A DNA stretch of 64,000 nt, taken from Symbiodinium natans (lineage: Eukaryota > Sar > Dinophyceae > Suessiales > Symbiodiniaceae). Shown one piece after another: positions 30,699-42,090 of the stretch. How positions within the stretch are numbered: the first letter of the stretch is position 1; each line of letters begins with the position of its first letter. Below the pieces are notes generated by a model that saw only the letters and a list, made by a program, of their open reading frames with translations, was not told where the DNA came from and did not search any database. The translations under genes and the position numbers were made by a program. Where the stretch lies: assembly GCA_905221605.1 (NCBI GenBank), contig CAJNDS010002621.1:124001-188000 (forward strand), given 5' to 3'.

Positions 30699-33288
30699 GA
30701 GCACCTCCAGGAGTTGGGGATCCTGGCCTCGCAATCGCAGAATGCGCCCTGGGCCGCTGCAAGGGTTTAGGGTTTAGGGTTTAGGGTTTAGGGTTTAGGG
30801 TTTGGGGTTTGGGGTTTAGGGTTTGGGGTTTAGGGTTTGGGGTTTAGGGGTTTGGGGTTTAGGGGTTTGGGGTTTAGGGTTTAGGGGTTTGGGGTTTGGG
30901 GTTTAGGGTTTGAGGTTTAGGGTTTGGGGTTTAGGGGTTTAGGGGCTTAGGGTTTGGGGTATAGGGGTTTGGGGTTTAGGGGTTTGGGGTTTAGGGGTTT
31001 GGGGGTTTAGGGGTTTAGGGTTTTGGGGGTTTAGGGGTTTGGGGGTTTGGGGTTTAGGGTTTTGGGGGTTTAGGGTCTGGGGTTCAGGGTGTAGGGTTTA
31101 GGGGCTTGGGGTTTGGGGTTTAGGGTTTAGGGGCTTGGGGGTTGGGGTTTAGGGTTTAGGGATGTATATATGGGGTTGAGGTTGGAGGTTTAGACTTTTC
31201 TGACTGCAGTCTTCAAGGTTCAATTTGCGTGATAGATGCTTTTGGATAGGGGTCCCGATTGCACCTCCTTGACTTTTGGGCGTGGCTTTCTGGCTCTCTC
31301 GTCCCCGATCCGCTAACCTCCTGCAATCTCCATTGGTTGCCCTGAAATCAGGGTGGTAGGAGAGTTTATGACGGTCCTTAGGCCCTAGGCCCTAAGTAAG
31401 CCCTAAACCCTCTGACCCTAAACCCTTAAAGCTATCCGGCGTCACGTGCAAGCAGGGCCTCGTGGTCAACCTTCGTACCCTTCGCTCCTGCCTTGCCCAC
31501 ATAGAGGGTCTTCCCGAGTTTTTTGATGAGTCTGCAATCCAGCCGGATAAGCCCCAAACCCTGAACGACACTCTCAACCCTAAACCCTAAACCCTCAGCC
31601 CTAAACCCCAAACCCTAAAACTTCCTAAACCCTTCCCTCTCGTCTCCCTGTTCTCCTTCTTCTCTCTCTTCTTTCTCTTATCTTTCTTCCTTCGGGTCCT
31701 TCAGGCCAAGAAGCTCAGCCCTGCAGCCTTCCGGGAGCTTTGCAGCCACGTGGCTATTCGGTCGCAGCGAAGATTTATGATGGGCCGACGAGAACACCCG
31801 CGTGGAGACCAGCAAGATTCATGCAGGTGAGCAAGCTCAAGCGCGATCCGAGCTCGCGCAGACCGTGATGGTGTATCTCTTGAAGTGGACCGACTCGGGT
31901 CGCAACGTCTTCGACGTGCCCATGCGTCCGCGCAGGCTGAAGTCGATCACAACCGTTTCGAACTGTGAGGAAGCTGGCCGGCTATGGAAAGAAGCCCTTT
32001 GGACCTTAAACCCCAAGCCCTGCAGTCCCAAACATGGAAACCCTAAACCCGAAACCGCCCTAAGCCTGATTGAAGCTCCAGGCCCTCTAGGCTTCAAACA
32101 TTGAAACCCTAGACCTTAAGCCCCTCAATCACCTATATAAGCCCCCCTAAACCCCAAGCCCTTACAGCCCCCAAACTGACACCCTGAGCCCTAAACCCTA
32201 ACCAAAACCACCCTAAGCCGCCACTCCAAAGTCTACTGGCTGGAGCTGGCCTCAGCCACAGCAGCCCCTAAACCACCTAAACCCCCCAACCATGAGCCAT
32301 AAACCCTAAAGCCCCCTAAGCTGACTTGTACACTAGGGTTTAGGGTTTCCGGCTTGGGGCTTAGGGCTTAGGGCTCAGGGTTAGGGGGTTTAGGGTTTAG
32401 GGCTTAGGGCTTAGGGCTTAGGGCTTAGGGCTTAGGGCTTAGGGCTTAGGGCTTAGGGGGTTTAGGGGTTTTGGGCTGAGGCTCTGGCGGTGGTTGGCCC
32501 ACGCCTGTGCCGCGAGTTTTGGGATCGAGATCAAGAGGCTGCAACAAGTTTTGCCCTACCCTTTCAAGAGGTTGTTGAGGGTACCTCCTTCCCTCATTCC
32601 CTACTAAGAACCAGCCAGGTGTTTGTAGGGTTAACTTGGAAGCTCTTTTGACTTCGCAAGTCTACATAGTATCCCCTCGAAAACCACAAATAATCCCCAT
32701 GCCCACCTTACCCTACTTACTAAGCCAAAAGGGCTTCCAAGTAGGGTTTAGATCTGTGACCCTTACAATGTTTTCAACCTTTCTTGTGTATACATACACA
32801 AAACCCGACAGAATTGTTTAACCAATATGTTAATAGGGTTGTGTCATCTGTGGGGTCTGGAGTCGTTTTGTTTTCTAAACTCCCCCCCCACCCCCACCCC
32901 TCCAACAGTAGGTACTTAGGCTTGGGTTTTATAGTTCTCAGGGTTACAGAGCTTGTAGAGCTTAGGATGTAGGGTTTAAGGTTATAGGGCTTAGGGTGAA
33001 AGAGCTCGGGGTTTCGGGTTCAGGTTTCGAGGCTAAGGACTAAAGAGCTTCTAGGGCTTAGGGTTCAGGCTTACAGGGCTTCGGGCTAACGAGCTTCTAG
33101 GGTTTAGGGCAGGGGATTTAAGAGCTTCTAGGGTTTAGGGTCAATGGAGGGCTGAGGGCTATAGAGCTTATAGGGTTAAGGGTTAGAGGGACCAGGGTTT
33201 TGGGTTTTGGTGTCCCAGACAGGTGACAGCAAAAGCCGCCGCAGAGCTCCTCGGCAAATTTCTCTCCTCAACCCGAACTAAGACTTAG
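30699..33288 (+). CDS. Multi-exon gene, function unknown
   Basis: Exons: 30699-30764 (after aaacctccag; EHLQELGILASQSQNAPWAA then AR), 31432-31545 (after ccttaaag; LSGVTCKQGLVVNLRTLRSC, then LAHIEGLPEFFDESAIQP; possible GA donor), 31705-31826 (after gtccttcag; AKKLSPAAFRELCSHVAIRS, then a basic stretch; donor GTGAGC), 32481-32570 (after gggctgag; ALAVVGPRLCREFWDRDQEA, then ATSFALPFQE; GT donor) and 33223-33288 (after cccagacag; VTAKAAAELLGKFLSSTRTK, then Thr and TAG). The first three and the last two joins are phase 0. The 31826 exon ends in phase 2, so one exon between it and 32481 is missing or its frame differs. An open stretch continues past 31826 (LAQTVMVYLLKWTDSGRNVF). The upstream donor at 30207 also has phase 0, so the copia remnant could feed this gene. 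Confidence 0.5.
30763..31170. repeat. Long G-rich array of TTTAGGG and TTTGGGG
   Basis: Over 50 units of mixed TTTAGGG, TTTGGGG and TTTAGGGG starting at the donor of the exon at 30699-30764. With the C-rich block before that exon it is a textbook case of an exon enclosed by inverted arrays. Confidence 0.9.
32100..32470. repeat. C-rich then G-rich degenerate arrays
   Basis: 32100-32330 is C-rich with decayed units. 32335-32470 holds nine TTAGGGC (GGGCTTA) units, another local variant that also recurs at 54860-54928. Confidence 0.75.
32634..32742. mobile_element. Hairpin element, TTTTGACTTAGTAAGT family, reversed copy
   Basis: ACTTGGAAGCTCTTTTGACT pairs with AGCCAAAAGGGCTTCCAAGT. Opposite orientation to its relatives at 3276-3380 and 60091-60209. 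Confidence 0.75.
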
Positions 33289-33710
33289 CCAAGGCTCCTA
33301 TGTAGTACCCTTTTGGGGTCTAGAATCCCCTACAAATAAACCAAAAAGGAACTACGTTGGAGCCTGCAGGTAAAGCTTAGTTAGGGGTAGGCCCTTCAGG
33401 TATTTCAGACCTTCCCCTATCCCAGTCTCAGGGGGTAGGTCGCCATACAAGCGCGCCATTACGCGAAAGAAAAGTCAGCCATTTGATTCGTAGGCCCCTT
33501 CCCGGACCCTAAACCCCTAAACCCCTAAACCCCTAAACCCCTAAACCCCTAAACCCCTAAACCCCTAAACCCCTAAACCCCTAAACCCGAAACCCCAAAC
33601 CCCAAACCCCAAACCCCAAACCCTAAACCCTAAACCCTAAACCCCAAACCCAAAACCCTAAACCCCTAAACCCCAAACCCTAAACCCTAAGCCCTAAACC
33701 CTAAACCCAG

Positions 33711-34679
33711 GCGAGCCTTGGAGTGGATTTGCTGTACCTCTGCCGAGACCTCGCTGCCCTCCAAGCTGCCTTTTGGCACGCATTTGCCGCGGGGTTGGGG
33801 TTTATAGGGTTTAGGGTTTAGGGTTTAGGGTTTAGGGTTTAGGGTTTAGGGTTTAGGGTTTAGGGTTTAGGGTTTAGGGTTTAGGGTTTAGGGTTTAGGG
33901 TTTAGGGTTTAGGGTTTAGGGTAGGGTTTAGGGTGTATAGGTTCTAGGGTACTCCTATTGAGGCCCCTAGAGCCCAACAGGCCGAAAGAACCCGTTCAAG
34001 CCTCTTCTTGTTTTGGTTTTTGGGCCTAAACCCTAAACTTGGAGTTTCTAGGGGTTTCCCCAAGTGGGGGGGGATCCTTTGTCCTTAGGGTTTGGGGTTT
34101 TAGGGTTCCGAGTCTTGAGGGCTTCGGCTTTTCAGGGTTTAGGGTTTAGGGTTTAGGGTTTTTAGGGTTCAGGGTGTTTAGGGCTTGGGGTTTCATGGCT
34201 TTGGGCATTGGGTCTTTAGGGTTCAGTTTTGTGTTTAGGGTTTAGGGCTCCGATTTCTGGGTTTAGGGCTGCCAGACACCTGCGCCTTCAACCCCAGCCC
34301 TAAACCCCATAAGTCCTTTCACCTCTAAACCCTAAACCCCCCCCCCAACCCTAAACCCTAAACTCCCAAACCCAGAAGTCCAAAACGCCAAACCCCAAAC
34401 CCCAAACCCCAAACCCCAAACCCCAAACCCTAAACCCTAAACCCTAAACCCTAAACCCTAAACCCTAAACCCTAAACCTCCCCAAACCCTAAAGTCCACA
34501 ATCCCGACCCGGACACCCGTGCCCTGAGGATGGAAGCAAAGAGTGTAGGGTTTAGGGTTTAGGGTTTAGGGTTTAGGGTTTAGGGCTCAGGAAACCCTGT
34601 GCCCCCCATGAAGTCTATAAGTGAAAGCAGGCGGGAGCCTCGTGAAGTGGCGCTGGCTCGGAAGCAGCAGGAGCAGTGA
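33711..34679 (+). CDS. Three last exons of a gene with helical segment, unknown function
   Basis: Exons: 33711-33793 (after ctaaacccag; ASLGVDLLYLCRDLAALQAA, then FWHAFAA; GT donor), 34495-34542 (after cctaaag; PQSRPGHPCPEDGSK; donor GTGTAG) and 34631-34679 (after gtgaaagcag; REPREVALARKQQEQ, TGA). All joins agree in phase 2. The first exon is a clear amphipathic helix and the end is charged and helical. Another frame of the middle exon (VHNPDPDTRALRMEAKS) is attractive but breaks phase. CCCTAAA (33507-33707) and TTTAGGG (33795-33940) arrays enclose exon 1. The 5' end was not found. Confidence 0.55.
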
Positions 34680-35882
34680 TGTTTAGGGTTTAGGGTTTAG
34701 GGTTGAGGGTTTAGGGTTTAGGGTTTAATTAAGGATGTTCCGGAAAGCTTCCCTGCATCAGGGGGCCTTCATGTCTTTGAGCGGGGCTTAAGATCAGGAA
34801 GAGTCTAACTAGGGGGCTTCCAGGGCTTGTACGACGCAGGCTTCCACGCGTAGCAGGGTTTATATGGTTTAGTTTAAGGTTTGGAGTTAATTACCCAAAA
34901 CCCTAAACTCTGCCCTTCTTGGTGGGGGGCTTCAAAAAGGGGTCGCAGCGTCCTTTGGGGGATGCAGATTTTTTTGGGGATCGGCAGCTGCAAACCCACG
35001 AGGTGGCTTTCCGCGATGTCGCGCGTTGCAGCAAATGTGCCCTCCTGCCGACACTATGGAAGAGTATCTGCTCTGCGACACAGCTGTCTTAAACCCCAAA
35101 CCCTACACCCATAACCCTAAACCCTGTGAATCTGCACTAAAACGCGAGGTGTCTATGGTTGTTGCGCGGCCTGATGTCCGCCAACTGGGGCACCCTAGTC
35201 GTTTGTGTCGCCAGCGAACATGAACATCAATCTTCGACCTTGCAAAGTGGCGGATGTTCCGGTGCTGGAGGGGGATGAACCTCACCTAGGACCCAGAGTA
35301 GTGCAAAACTTGTCCGGGTAGACCCTTGGGGTTGTTTACGTTTTTGCTCATTGGGTTCCAGACTGCTATGTTTTAGGGTTATCGTTCAGAGGCTTTAACT
35401 AGCTGTCGAATATCCAAACTATGTCTGCGAACCCCTGAAAAATCCGAATTGGGCATACTTGGGCCTTGAAGTACATCTTGTGACTCATATATACATATAC
35501 ATATACATATACATATGCATATACATATACATATACATATACATGTATATATATATATATGTAATGTGTTGGTACATGGAGCCCTCAGGGCTTTATTGGT
35601 TTCGTCAATCCTACCCATAGATGCTGCCAAGCACGGCATTAGTTCCTCGCATGTGAAGACTTGAGAAGGTCAGTCTCCTGTACATGGCTTGATACTCGAA
35701 CTTGGTCCAGATAAGGAGCCCATGGAGTGTCCCTGGGAGTGTCCCAAGAGGTGAACACACATTGTAGACTCGGTTGGTTCCGTCGCCGCTCTTAAATAGC
35801 GACTCAAACCCTAAAAAACAACCCTAAGCCCTAAACCCTAAACCCTGAGCCCTAAGCCCTAAGCCCTAAGTTCAACAATAAG
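34680..35882. other. Stretch with open frames but no settled gene
   Basis: 34740-34860 may be 3' flank. 34880-35290 has a + frame reading MEEYLLCDTAV, then short telomere-like bases, then ESALKREVSMVVARPDVRQL, and a following one starting MNINLRPCKVADVPVLEGDE. The telomere-like bases (35093-35125) keep the frame open. This could be old mobile-element sequence, but no family was recognised. 35488-35560 is an ATATAC microsatellite. 35800-35880 is C-rich repeat. Confidence 0.35.
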
Positions 35883-36388
35883 CCTACTGCGAAAGCGCCG
35901 GCGCGCAGGAGGAGCGCAACGTGTCCTTCCAGACCAAGGCATACTACCTCTTGGGTACCTCTTGGGGCTGGGGGTTCAGGAGCTCTGGGGTTTAGGGTTT
36001 AGGGTTATGAGGTTTAGGGTTTGGGGTTTGGGGTTTGGGGTTCAGGAGTTATGGGGTTTAGGGTTTAGGGCTAGGGCTCAGGATGTAAGGGTTTAGAGTT
36101 GCGTGGTCTAGTTTAGGGCTCAGGATGTAGGGGTTCATGGTTAAGGGTTCAGGTTACAAGTGTTTAGGGTTTAGGGCGCGGGTTCAGACAGAGCTCAGGG
36201 TTTAGGGCTTAGGGCTTAGGGCTTTAGGGCTTAGAGTTTAGGATTTAACGGGCTCAGGTTTTGTGACGGGGTCAACCGCTAGCAGGAGCACAAGCCAGGC
36301 AAGCTCCTTTTCCGACGCCTGTGCCAAGACATTGGTGCAAGCCTTGGGTTCATTGACTAGGGCTAGAAAGGCTAGAATAAATACTTGA
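35883..36388 (+). CDS. Two last exons of an unidentified gene
   Basis: Exon 35883-35954 (after caacaataag; YCESAGAQEERNVSFQTKAY, then YLL; GT donor) joins in phase 1 to exon 36258-36388 (after gggctcag; FVTGSTASRSTSQASSFSDA, then CAKTLVQALGSLTRARKARI, then NT and TGA 36386-36388). The second exon is 131 nt, rich in Ser/Thr with a basic end. The opposite strand is open here too (72 codons), but the + reading has both splice support and phase. A degenerate TTTAGGG array (35985-36240) fills the intron. Confidence 0.55.
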
Positions 36389-36539
36389 ATATAGGGGTTG
36401 GCATATTTACTAGTATTCCCTTGTGGTCCCTGAGAAATATTCACGAAAGAATCCAACTACATATAAAAGGTCCACCCTTTTTTGGGCGAGGGCATTCAAA
36501 CCCTAAGTAACACCCCCACCCCCCCCCCCACCCCACAGC

Positions 36540-36768
36540 AAGCCCTAAACCCCAAACCCCAAACCCCAAACCCCAAACCCCAAACCCCAAACCCCAAACC
36601 CCAAACCCCAAACCCCAAAACCCAAAACCCAAACCCAAAACCCAAAACCCAAACCCCAAACCCCAAAACCCAAAACCCAAAACCCAGAACCCAGAACCCA
36701 GAACCCAGAACCCAAAACCCTAAACCCTAAACCCTAAACCCTAAACCCTCAACCCTCAACCCTAAACC
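36540..36768. repeat. C-rich array with CCCCAAA, CCCAAAA and CCCAGAA variants
   Basis: Successive blocks of different variants (CCCCAAA, then AACCCAAA, then AACCCAG, then CCCTAAA) show stepwise local spread. Open frames on both strands here are artefacts. Confidence 0.9.
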
Positions 36769-36814
36769 CTACCAAAGCTGGCTTGCAAGACTCTTGGGCA
36801 GGCCCTTCTGCAGG

Positions 36815-38255
36815 GAGGGCAGATCGAACCATGGCTGCACTTTGGGTAGTTCTCTACGTCAGGGTTTAGGGTTTGTTTAGGGTTTAGGGTCTTAGGGTCT
36901 TAGGGTTTAGGGTTTAGGGTTTAGGGTTTAGGGTTTAGGGTTTAGGGTTTAGGGTTAGGGTTTAGGGTTTAGGGTTTAGGGTTTAGGGTTAGGGTTTAGG
37001 GTTTAGGGTTTAGGGGGTCCCCTTTGGGAGTCTTTTTTGTGTAAGGGCCGTACGACGTAACCCGAACAGGGAAGCTAATCTAGAGAACCACTGACATAGG
37101 GTTCAGGGCTTGCACAGGGTCAGAAGTTCCCCCCCCCCCCCCCCGCGCGGTAGAGAACGGCTCTTGAGATGAACCTTATTGGCAGAAGTACTCCCTCCCA
37201 CCGATTTTTAGAAGCCAATAGCCCATAAAGCCGCGGATCACAATGGCCCATAAAGCCGCGGATCACAATGTAGCCCACTGGGGTTTTTCGATGGTTGCCA
37301 AGACAGTCGGTGCGACCTCGGAGTTTCAGTCTCAGCTTGGATGTTCATGGTACTTATTCGCCAATTATAGCTGTACTTATAGCCATATTAGGGCACTTAA
37401 GGGGCCTAGAAGTGCCTTATAAGTACAGTCTTTCATTGGTTAATCTGCACCATGAGCCTCCAAGAAGGGTTTCGGGTTCAGGGTCTACTTCAGTGGATCT
37501 TGTGTTTTGCCAGGGCATGGCTTGAATCTTGTCCTGTATCTCTTCCCCGCTTGCACCGGCTTACTTTTGTGAAGCTTCCACGCATTCTCCCTTAAGCCCT
37601 TAAGCCCGAACCCTCAACCCTGAGCCCCTACGCTCCCTGAATCCCTAAACCCTTAACCCTAAGTTCCTTCCGTGGTGCATAGGCTGAATTTCAAGTACCA
37701 AGTCGTGCATTTCTTTGGTTTGACCACACACATAAAGAACTGGGACTCAGCTGATGATGTCATCATGAACACATTCGCTTGGGGAGCTGCGGGGCCAAAC
37801 CCAGTGACTCCATCTTCTTTGCGTATGTACACAGACAAATGCCTTTGAAAACCCTAAACCCTAAAGCCTAACCCCTAAACCCTAAATCCTAAACCCTAAA
37901 TCCTAAACCCTGAACCCCCCAAACGGCCATGCCACATGGGGAGTGCCTTGACGCTGAGAGACCGCTTGCCGGCAAACTCTGTAAAGCCGAGAGGTCCCAC
38001 CATGGCCGCGTTGACCGCTCATAAGTGTGTTCAGGGTTTAGGGTTTAGGGTTTAGGGTGCTGCGTGAATTCAAAAGATCTGGAGTGTTGGCAGTGGGACA
38101 TCAGTACAACATCCACAAACACGGCAGAGAAGGCACTACAAGCCTGCCTAACTCTAAACCCTATAAACCCGACATCCTGGCCCCTAACCCGCGGTTTCTG
38201 GCTGGAGAATACGCAGCTGCGACCTTTGAACTTACATTGGCTGGGTCGTCTTTAG
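36815..38255 (+). CDS. Three-exon 3' part of an unidentified gene
   Basis: Exons: 36815-36846 (after cccttctgcag; GGQIEPWLHF; donor GTAGTT), 37683-37822 (after ggtgcatag; LNFKYQVVHFFGLTTHIKNW, then DSADDVIMNTFAWGAAGPNP, then VTPSSL; donor GTATGT) and 38077-38255 (after attcaaaag; LECWQWDISTTSTNTAEKAL, then QACLTLNPINP, then LENTQLRPLNLHWLGRL and TAG). All joins agree in phase (2, then 1). Exon 2 has the most natural protein composition of any unidentified exon in the window. Exon 3 contains telomere-like bases (CTAAACCCTATAAACCC, 38154-38170) that keep the frame, either coded or an unseen small intron after a GC at 38131. A hairpin element (37336-37464) and arrays fill the introns. Confidence 0.55.
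36864..37014. repeat. TTTAGGG array
   Basis: About 20 units with several one-base losses, on the donor side of the exon at 36815-36846. Confidence 0.95.
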
Positions 38256-38435
38256 GCTCCAGGGTGTAGGGGTATTCTGTTACAGGGATTTAGGCGTTTA
38301 GGGGTCTAGAGCACTAAGTTGCATAAACCCTATATAATCCCTATAAACTCTAAGCCCTAAACCGTAAGCCCTAAGCCCTAAGCCCTGAGCCCTGAGCCCT
38401 AAGCCCTAAGCCCTAAGTAAGCCCTAAGCCCTAAG
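38256..38435. other. Intergenic spacer
   Basis: Mostly CCCTAAG units (CTTAGGG variant) running to the acceptor of the next exon. No coding content. Confidence 0.6.
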
Positions 38436-39224
38436 CCCTGTTATTCTGTTCGGGAGAGCCGAGGAAGGCACTTACATCACTCGCATCGAGCCGCCGAGCA
38501 GCACTTTTTTGCGGGCACTTCTCTTGGGTTGTAAAACTAGGACCCAGAGTGGGCCCTTATTCCTTTGTTATTCCTTTGTTATGGGGGGGGGGGGGGGGGT
38601 TAAGGCAAGTTTAGGGTTTAGGGCTTAGGGCTTAGGGATACTCGGACCCAGAGTAGGCCCTTATTCCCTAAAGGGTTTGGGTACCCTTACAAGCCTCGCT
38701 GGACCACGTAGGGCATCATTTGCCTCTTTTTGATTCATGTAAAGTAACCGACCCCGAACAGGGTACACTTACTACAACACGGTTACTGGGCTACCAAGTT
38801 GGGTATCCTAGCCACGTCGTGTGGCAGCGCATCCAACTCCTGCTGCTCTTTTGAACGTCAGGCTGCCACACCTCGTCCCGCGGGTTTAGCGTTTTGGGTT
38901 TTGGGAACCCTCACCCTAAACCCTAAACCCGAAACCCTAAACCACCCAAAGCCCTGGCTTTCCAGTTCTGTGCGAACGGGACTCCTGCAATCTGGCCTGT
39001 AGCGGAGTTGCCAACTTTGCTGCATGCGAAACATCGAATCTTCCAAACCTTCAGCCCCGTGCTACACCCCGCCCCCCCCCCCCCTCCGCCCCCCCCCCCC
39101 CCTCCGCCCCCCCCCCCCCCCTTCCGCCCCCCCCCCCCCCCTCCCCCGAAAGTCCGAGAGAACCCCTGGAAACTTGACTACGAGCTTAGGATCCCAAGTG
39201 ACATGCGCTCTTTCAGCCTACGCT
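38436..39224 (+). CDS. Two internal exons of an unidentified gene
   Basis: Exon 38436-38530 contains the frame ILFGRAEEGTYITRIEPPSS, then TFLRALLLG, and ends at donor GTAAAA. Exon 39153-39224 follows a C-rich tract and ccgaaag, reads RENPWKLDYELRIPSDMRSF, then SLR, and ends at a perfect donor GTAAGT. Both agree in phase 1. A candidate next exon at 39772 also fits phase 1 (GRVRFRPCCWANIENGSFPK). Hairpin-type repeats with GGACCCAGAGT and GGTTACTGGGCTACCAAG arms fill the intron. A possible last exon at 38812-38854 (HVVWQRIQLLLLF, TGA) would compete with this model. Confidence 0.5.
39067..39148. repeat. C-run tandem block before an acceptor
   Basis: Four C-runs of 14-18 bases separated by TCCG or TTCCG, ending at the acceptor ccgaaag. 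It is an extreme pyrimidine tract for the exon at 39153. Confidence 0.85.
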
Positions 39225-40965
39225 GTAAGTGCCGCTAAGACTCGTTAAGCCCTTTCCAAACACTCTTCAGCCCTACCGCGGAAGCTGAAGGAGGATGCAC
39301 CTACATCCATGGAAAGCCTGAATCAGTAGTCTACACACTATAACTCACAAGGTTCAAGGTGAGTTCTCTAACTCGTGGTCCCCTCCATATTTCAAAGGCG
39401 GCCCCTCTTATTCAGGGTACCCCAAAAAGGGACCCTACTTTAAACACTCATGACATGGAAACCTGGATTCCTTAATCTCATATCCTAGACCCTCACTGCC
39501 TTGAATCAGAAACTCTTGGACCCCAGTGCTGCCCTGCTTATCCCTTGTTTACAGGATTCGGTTCCCAGGTGCACCTCATCAAAACACCAGCCCCATAAAC
39601 TCCGCAATCCTATATAGACCCAAAGCCCCCCAAAACCTTACAGCCTGAAAGCCGTAAACTCGAACTCTAAACCTGGAGACACTAAAAGCCGCAATTCAAC
39701 TTTAACATCCCTAAACATCCTCAAAGCCTTAAACCCTAAACCCCGACTGCCTTAAGGAAGCTTGGCTTCAGTCGGGCGCGTGCGATTCAGGCCCTGCTGT
39801 TGGGCCAACATTGAAAATGGATCCTTTCCGAAGTTTAGGGTTTGGGGTTTAGGGTTCACATGTAAGGTTTTTGGGCTCGGGGTTTAGGGTTTAGAATTCT
39901 GGGTGCTCTTTCTACCCCAAGCTATCGTAGAATCCCCCAAATGAAGGGACCCCCCCCCCCCCCCCCCGAGAAGGGACACACCAAGTTCTCCAAATTCCCA
40001 ACCTCCATATACTCTCATTGTCAAGAGTTGAGGGTTTCGGGATTCAAGATTTGATTTGAGGTTTAGGGTGTATAGGTTGTGCGTTCAGGCCCAGGGTCAC
40101 CCTGGGTTTAGGTTTTCGGGGTTTAGGGCACAGGGTTTAGCGTTCAGGGTTTAGGGCATGCTTTGTCAGGGCTATCGTATCAAATTGTCGGGGGTTGCTG
40201 TGGTTTTCAGTTCCCACCGCCGGCGGCAACATTGGGATTAGGGCCGGTTAGGGTTTGGAGTTGAGGGTCGCGAGGAGAGAGTGCTTGAAGAGCGGCCGAG
40301 CAAGCCCGATAACCCTGACCCCTTACCAGAATGTGCTATTTAGCCTTTGAATGCCCATAGACAACACCCTTCAATGCCCATAGACAACACCCTAAACGCC
40401 CTCTTTAAGGGACTATAGGGTATATTGGGGTAATCTCATCAGGAACACTACTCTAGTGTGCATCCACCGGTATGATTTATTGCAGTAGTCGTAGCCACTC
40501 CCACCCCTTTTCCGAGCAGTTTAGGGTTTAGGGTTTAGGGTTCAGGGTTTAGGGTTTAGGGTTTAGAGTTCAGGGTTTAGGGTTTAGGGTTAAGGGTTTA
40601 GGGTTTAGGGTTTAGACCGCGTCTGAGGGCTGGAGCCTCACTTATCAGCCCTACACCGCATCAGCGGCTCTTTACAACCCAAACCCCACAAGACCTGGAC
40701 TGAGGGTTTAGGGTTTAGGGTTTAGGGTTTAGGCTGGACTGTATGCACCATCTAGTTGTTTAAGATCTCTAACGCCCAAAACAGTAGAAACCTTGCACCT
40801 AACCTTAAACCCTAAACCCTTTAAGCCCTAAACACAAACACCCCAAGCATCCCTAACCCTCAACTCTAAACCCTTCCGTTCAGCCCTAAGAACTAAAAAA
40901 CCAAATAGCCCTACCTAAACCATATAAGCCCAAAGCCCTAAATCCACGCACGGGTGGGATCGCAG
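39225..40965 (+). other. Region with partial exons only
   Basis: 40211-40241 (after gtggttttcag; FPPPAATLGL) and 40618-40703 (TASEGWSLTYQPYTASAALY between two TTTAGGG arrays) look coding but were not linked by phase. A C-run lies at 39951-39967. 40320-40400 holds a duplicated GCCCATAGACAACACCCT. The rest is degenerate telomeric repeat. Confidence 0.35.
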
Positions 40966-42035
40966 GCTTTGGCGGAGTCGCCAGAGGGTGCGCTGCTTCC
41001 GGCCGTGCAGCCCGACTCTGTTCCCAGACCCTATCCCCAAACCCTAGAAACTAGAAAGCCTAAACCCTAAACCCAAACCCATGCAAGGGGTTTAGGAAAG
41101 TGGCCGCGGGATTCGGAGCGTGACATCCGTCGTAACATTCTAGGCAGGTTGGCGCAGACATGAACTCATTCTAGGATCCAGAGGGTGGCCCTTATTCCTT
41201 TTTGTTATAATTGGGGTTGAGGGTTAAAGGCCCTTTTAGACCAAAAAGCGTACCTTTTCATTCCTGGGCGTCTCTTGGGTTATCCTGAACCCTAAACCCT
41301 AAACCCTGAACCCTAAACCCTTTGTATTCCTGGGTTGCTCTTGGGTCCGGACATGCAAGCTTCTGGACATCGCCCCCCCGTGCACATTCCGTGGCCCAAA
41401 TGGCAGTCACGTGCACTCTTTGAGGCTTGAACCCCTCTGCGTGAAGCCTAAACTTTCCCTTAGGGGTTTAGGGGTGCAGAGGACCCTAAACCCTAAACCT
41501 TCAGCCCGGTGCTACAATCCGTAAAAGCAAGCCCGAAACAGGTGCCCCGAATTTTCGAAAGCTCCGAAGAAGCAAGTGTGTTTTGGACCTTTGGGCGTGG
41601 GGGCTTAAAAAGCTGGGGGTCTCAGGAGTTGCAGCCTATTTATGGTCTAGGGTTTAGGGCTTAGGGTTTAGGATTAGGGTTCAGGGTTTAGGGTTCCTCG
41701 AAAGACTCACAGCGCCATTGCCAAGGAAGGCGCTGCTTTCCGAGTATCTGCCGCTGGACTTGCCCGCAGGCTCGTAGCATTTGGGGGCACAAGGGCTGCA
41801 GGATTCGGGGTTCAACTTTTCCTCGACATAGATAGGGTTTAGGGTTTAGGTTTAGGGTTTAGGGTTTAGGGTTTAGGGTTTAGGGTTTAGGGTATAGGGT
41901 TTAGGGTTTAGGGTTTGAGAGTTCAGGATATAGATGGCGGCGGTATCTGCCACTCCCCCTGGAATCTGCTATTCCTGACAGGCTACCATGATGAAGCTAG
42001 CCAACCCTCAGGGCCTGCGTGCCTACATTAAGTAG
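40966..42035 (+). CDS. Host gene whose last exon was duplicated by the LTR element
   Basis: Exons: 40966-41019 (after gggatcgcag; ALAESPEGALLPAVQPDS; GT donor), 41542-41645 or shorter (after cccgaaacag; VPRIFESSEEASVFWTFGRG, then GLKSWGSQELQPIYG), 41713-41769 (after agactcacag; GC donor; frame unsettled) and 41982-42035 (after attcctgacag; ATMMKLANPQGLRAYIK, TAG). The first two and the last agree in phase 0. The last exon lies in a 198-bp block repeated after the LTR element, so an identical copy sits at 50892-50945. The element lies downstream of the stop, so this gene may still be intact. No family was recognised. Confidence 0.55.
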
Positions 42036-42090
42036 AAGGGATTTAGGGTTTAGGGTTTAGGGTTTAGGGTTTAGGGTTTAGGGTTTAGGG
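41893..42090. repeat. Left copy of 198-bp flanking duplication
   Basis: Starts at TATAGGGTTTAGGG, holds a host last exon (41982-42035) and ends after seven TTTAGGG units. It is identical over 198 bases to 50803-51000. The element begins at 42091. Confidence 0.95.

Noticed and set aside
31392-31577. - strand frame with KLGKTLYVGKAGAKGTKVDH
   Set aside because: The + strand of the same island reads a good exon that agrees in phase with its neighbours.
37929-37990. First exon reading MPHGECLDAERPLAGKLCKA with a GT donor
   Set aside because: It would interrupt the phase-consistent gene 36815-38255; kept only as an alternative.
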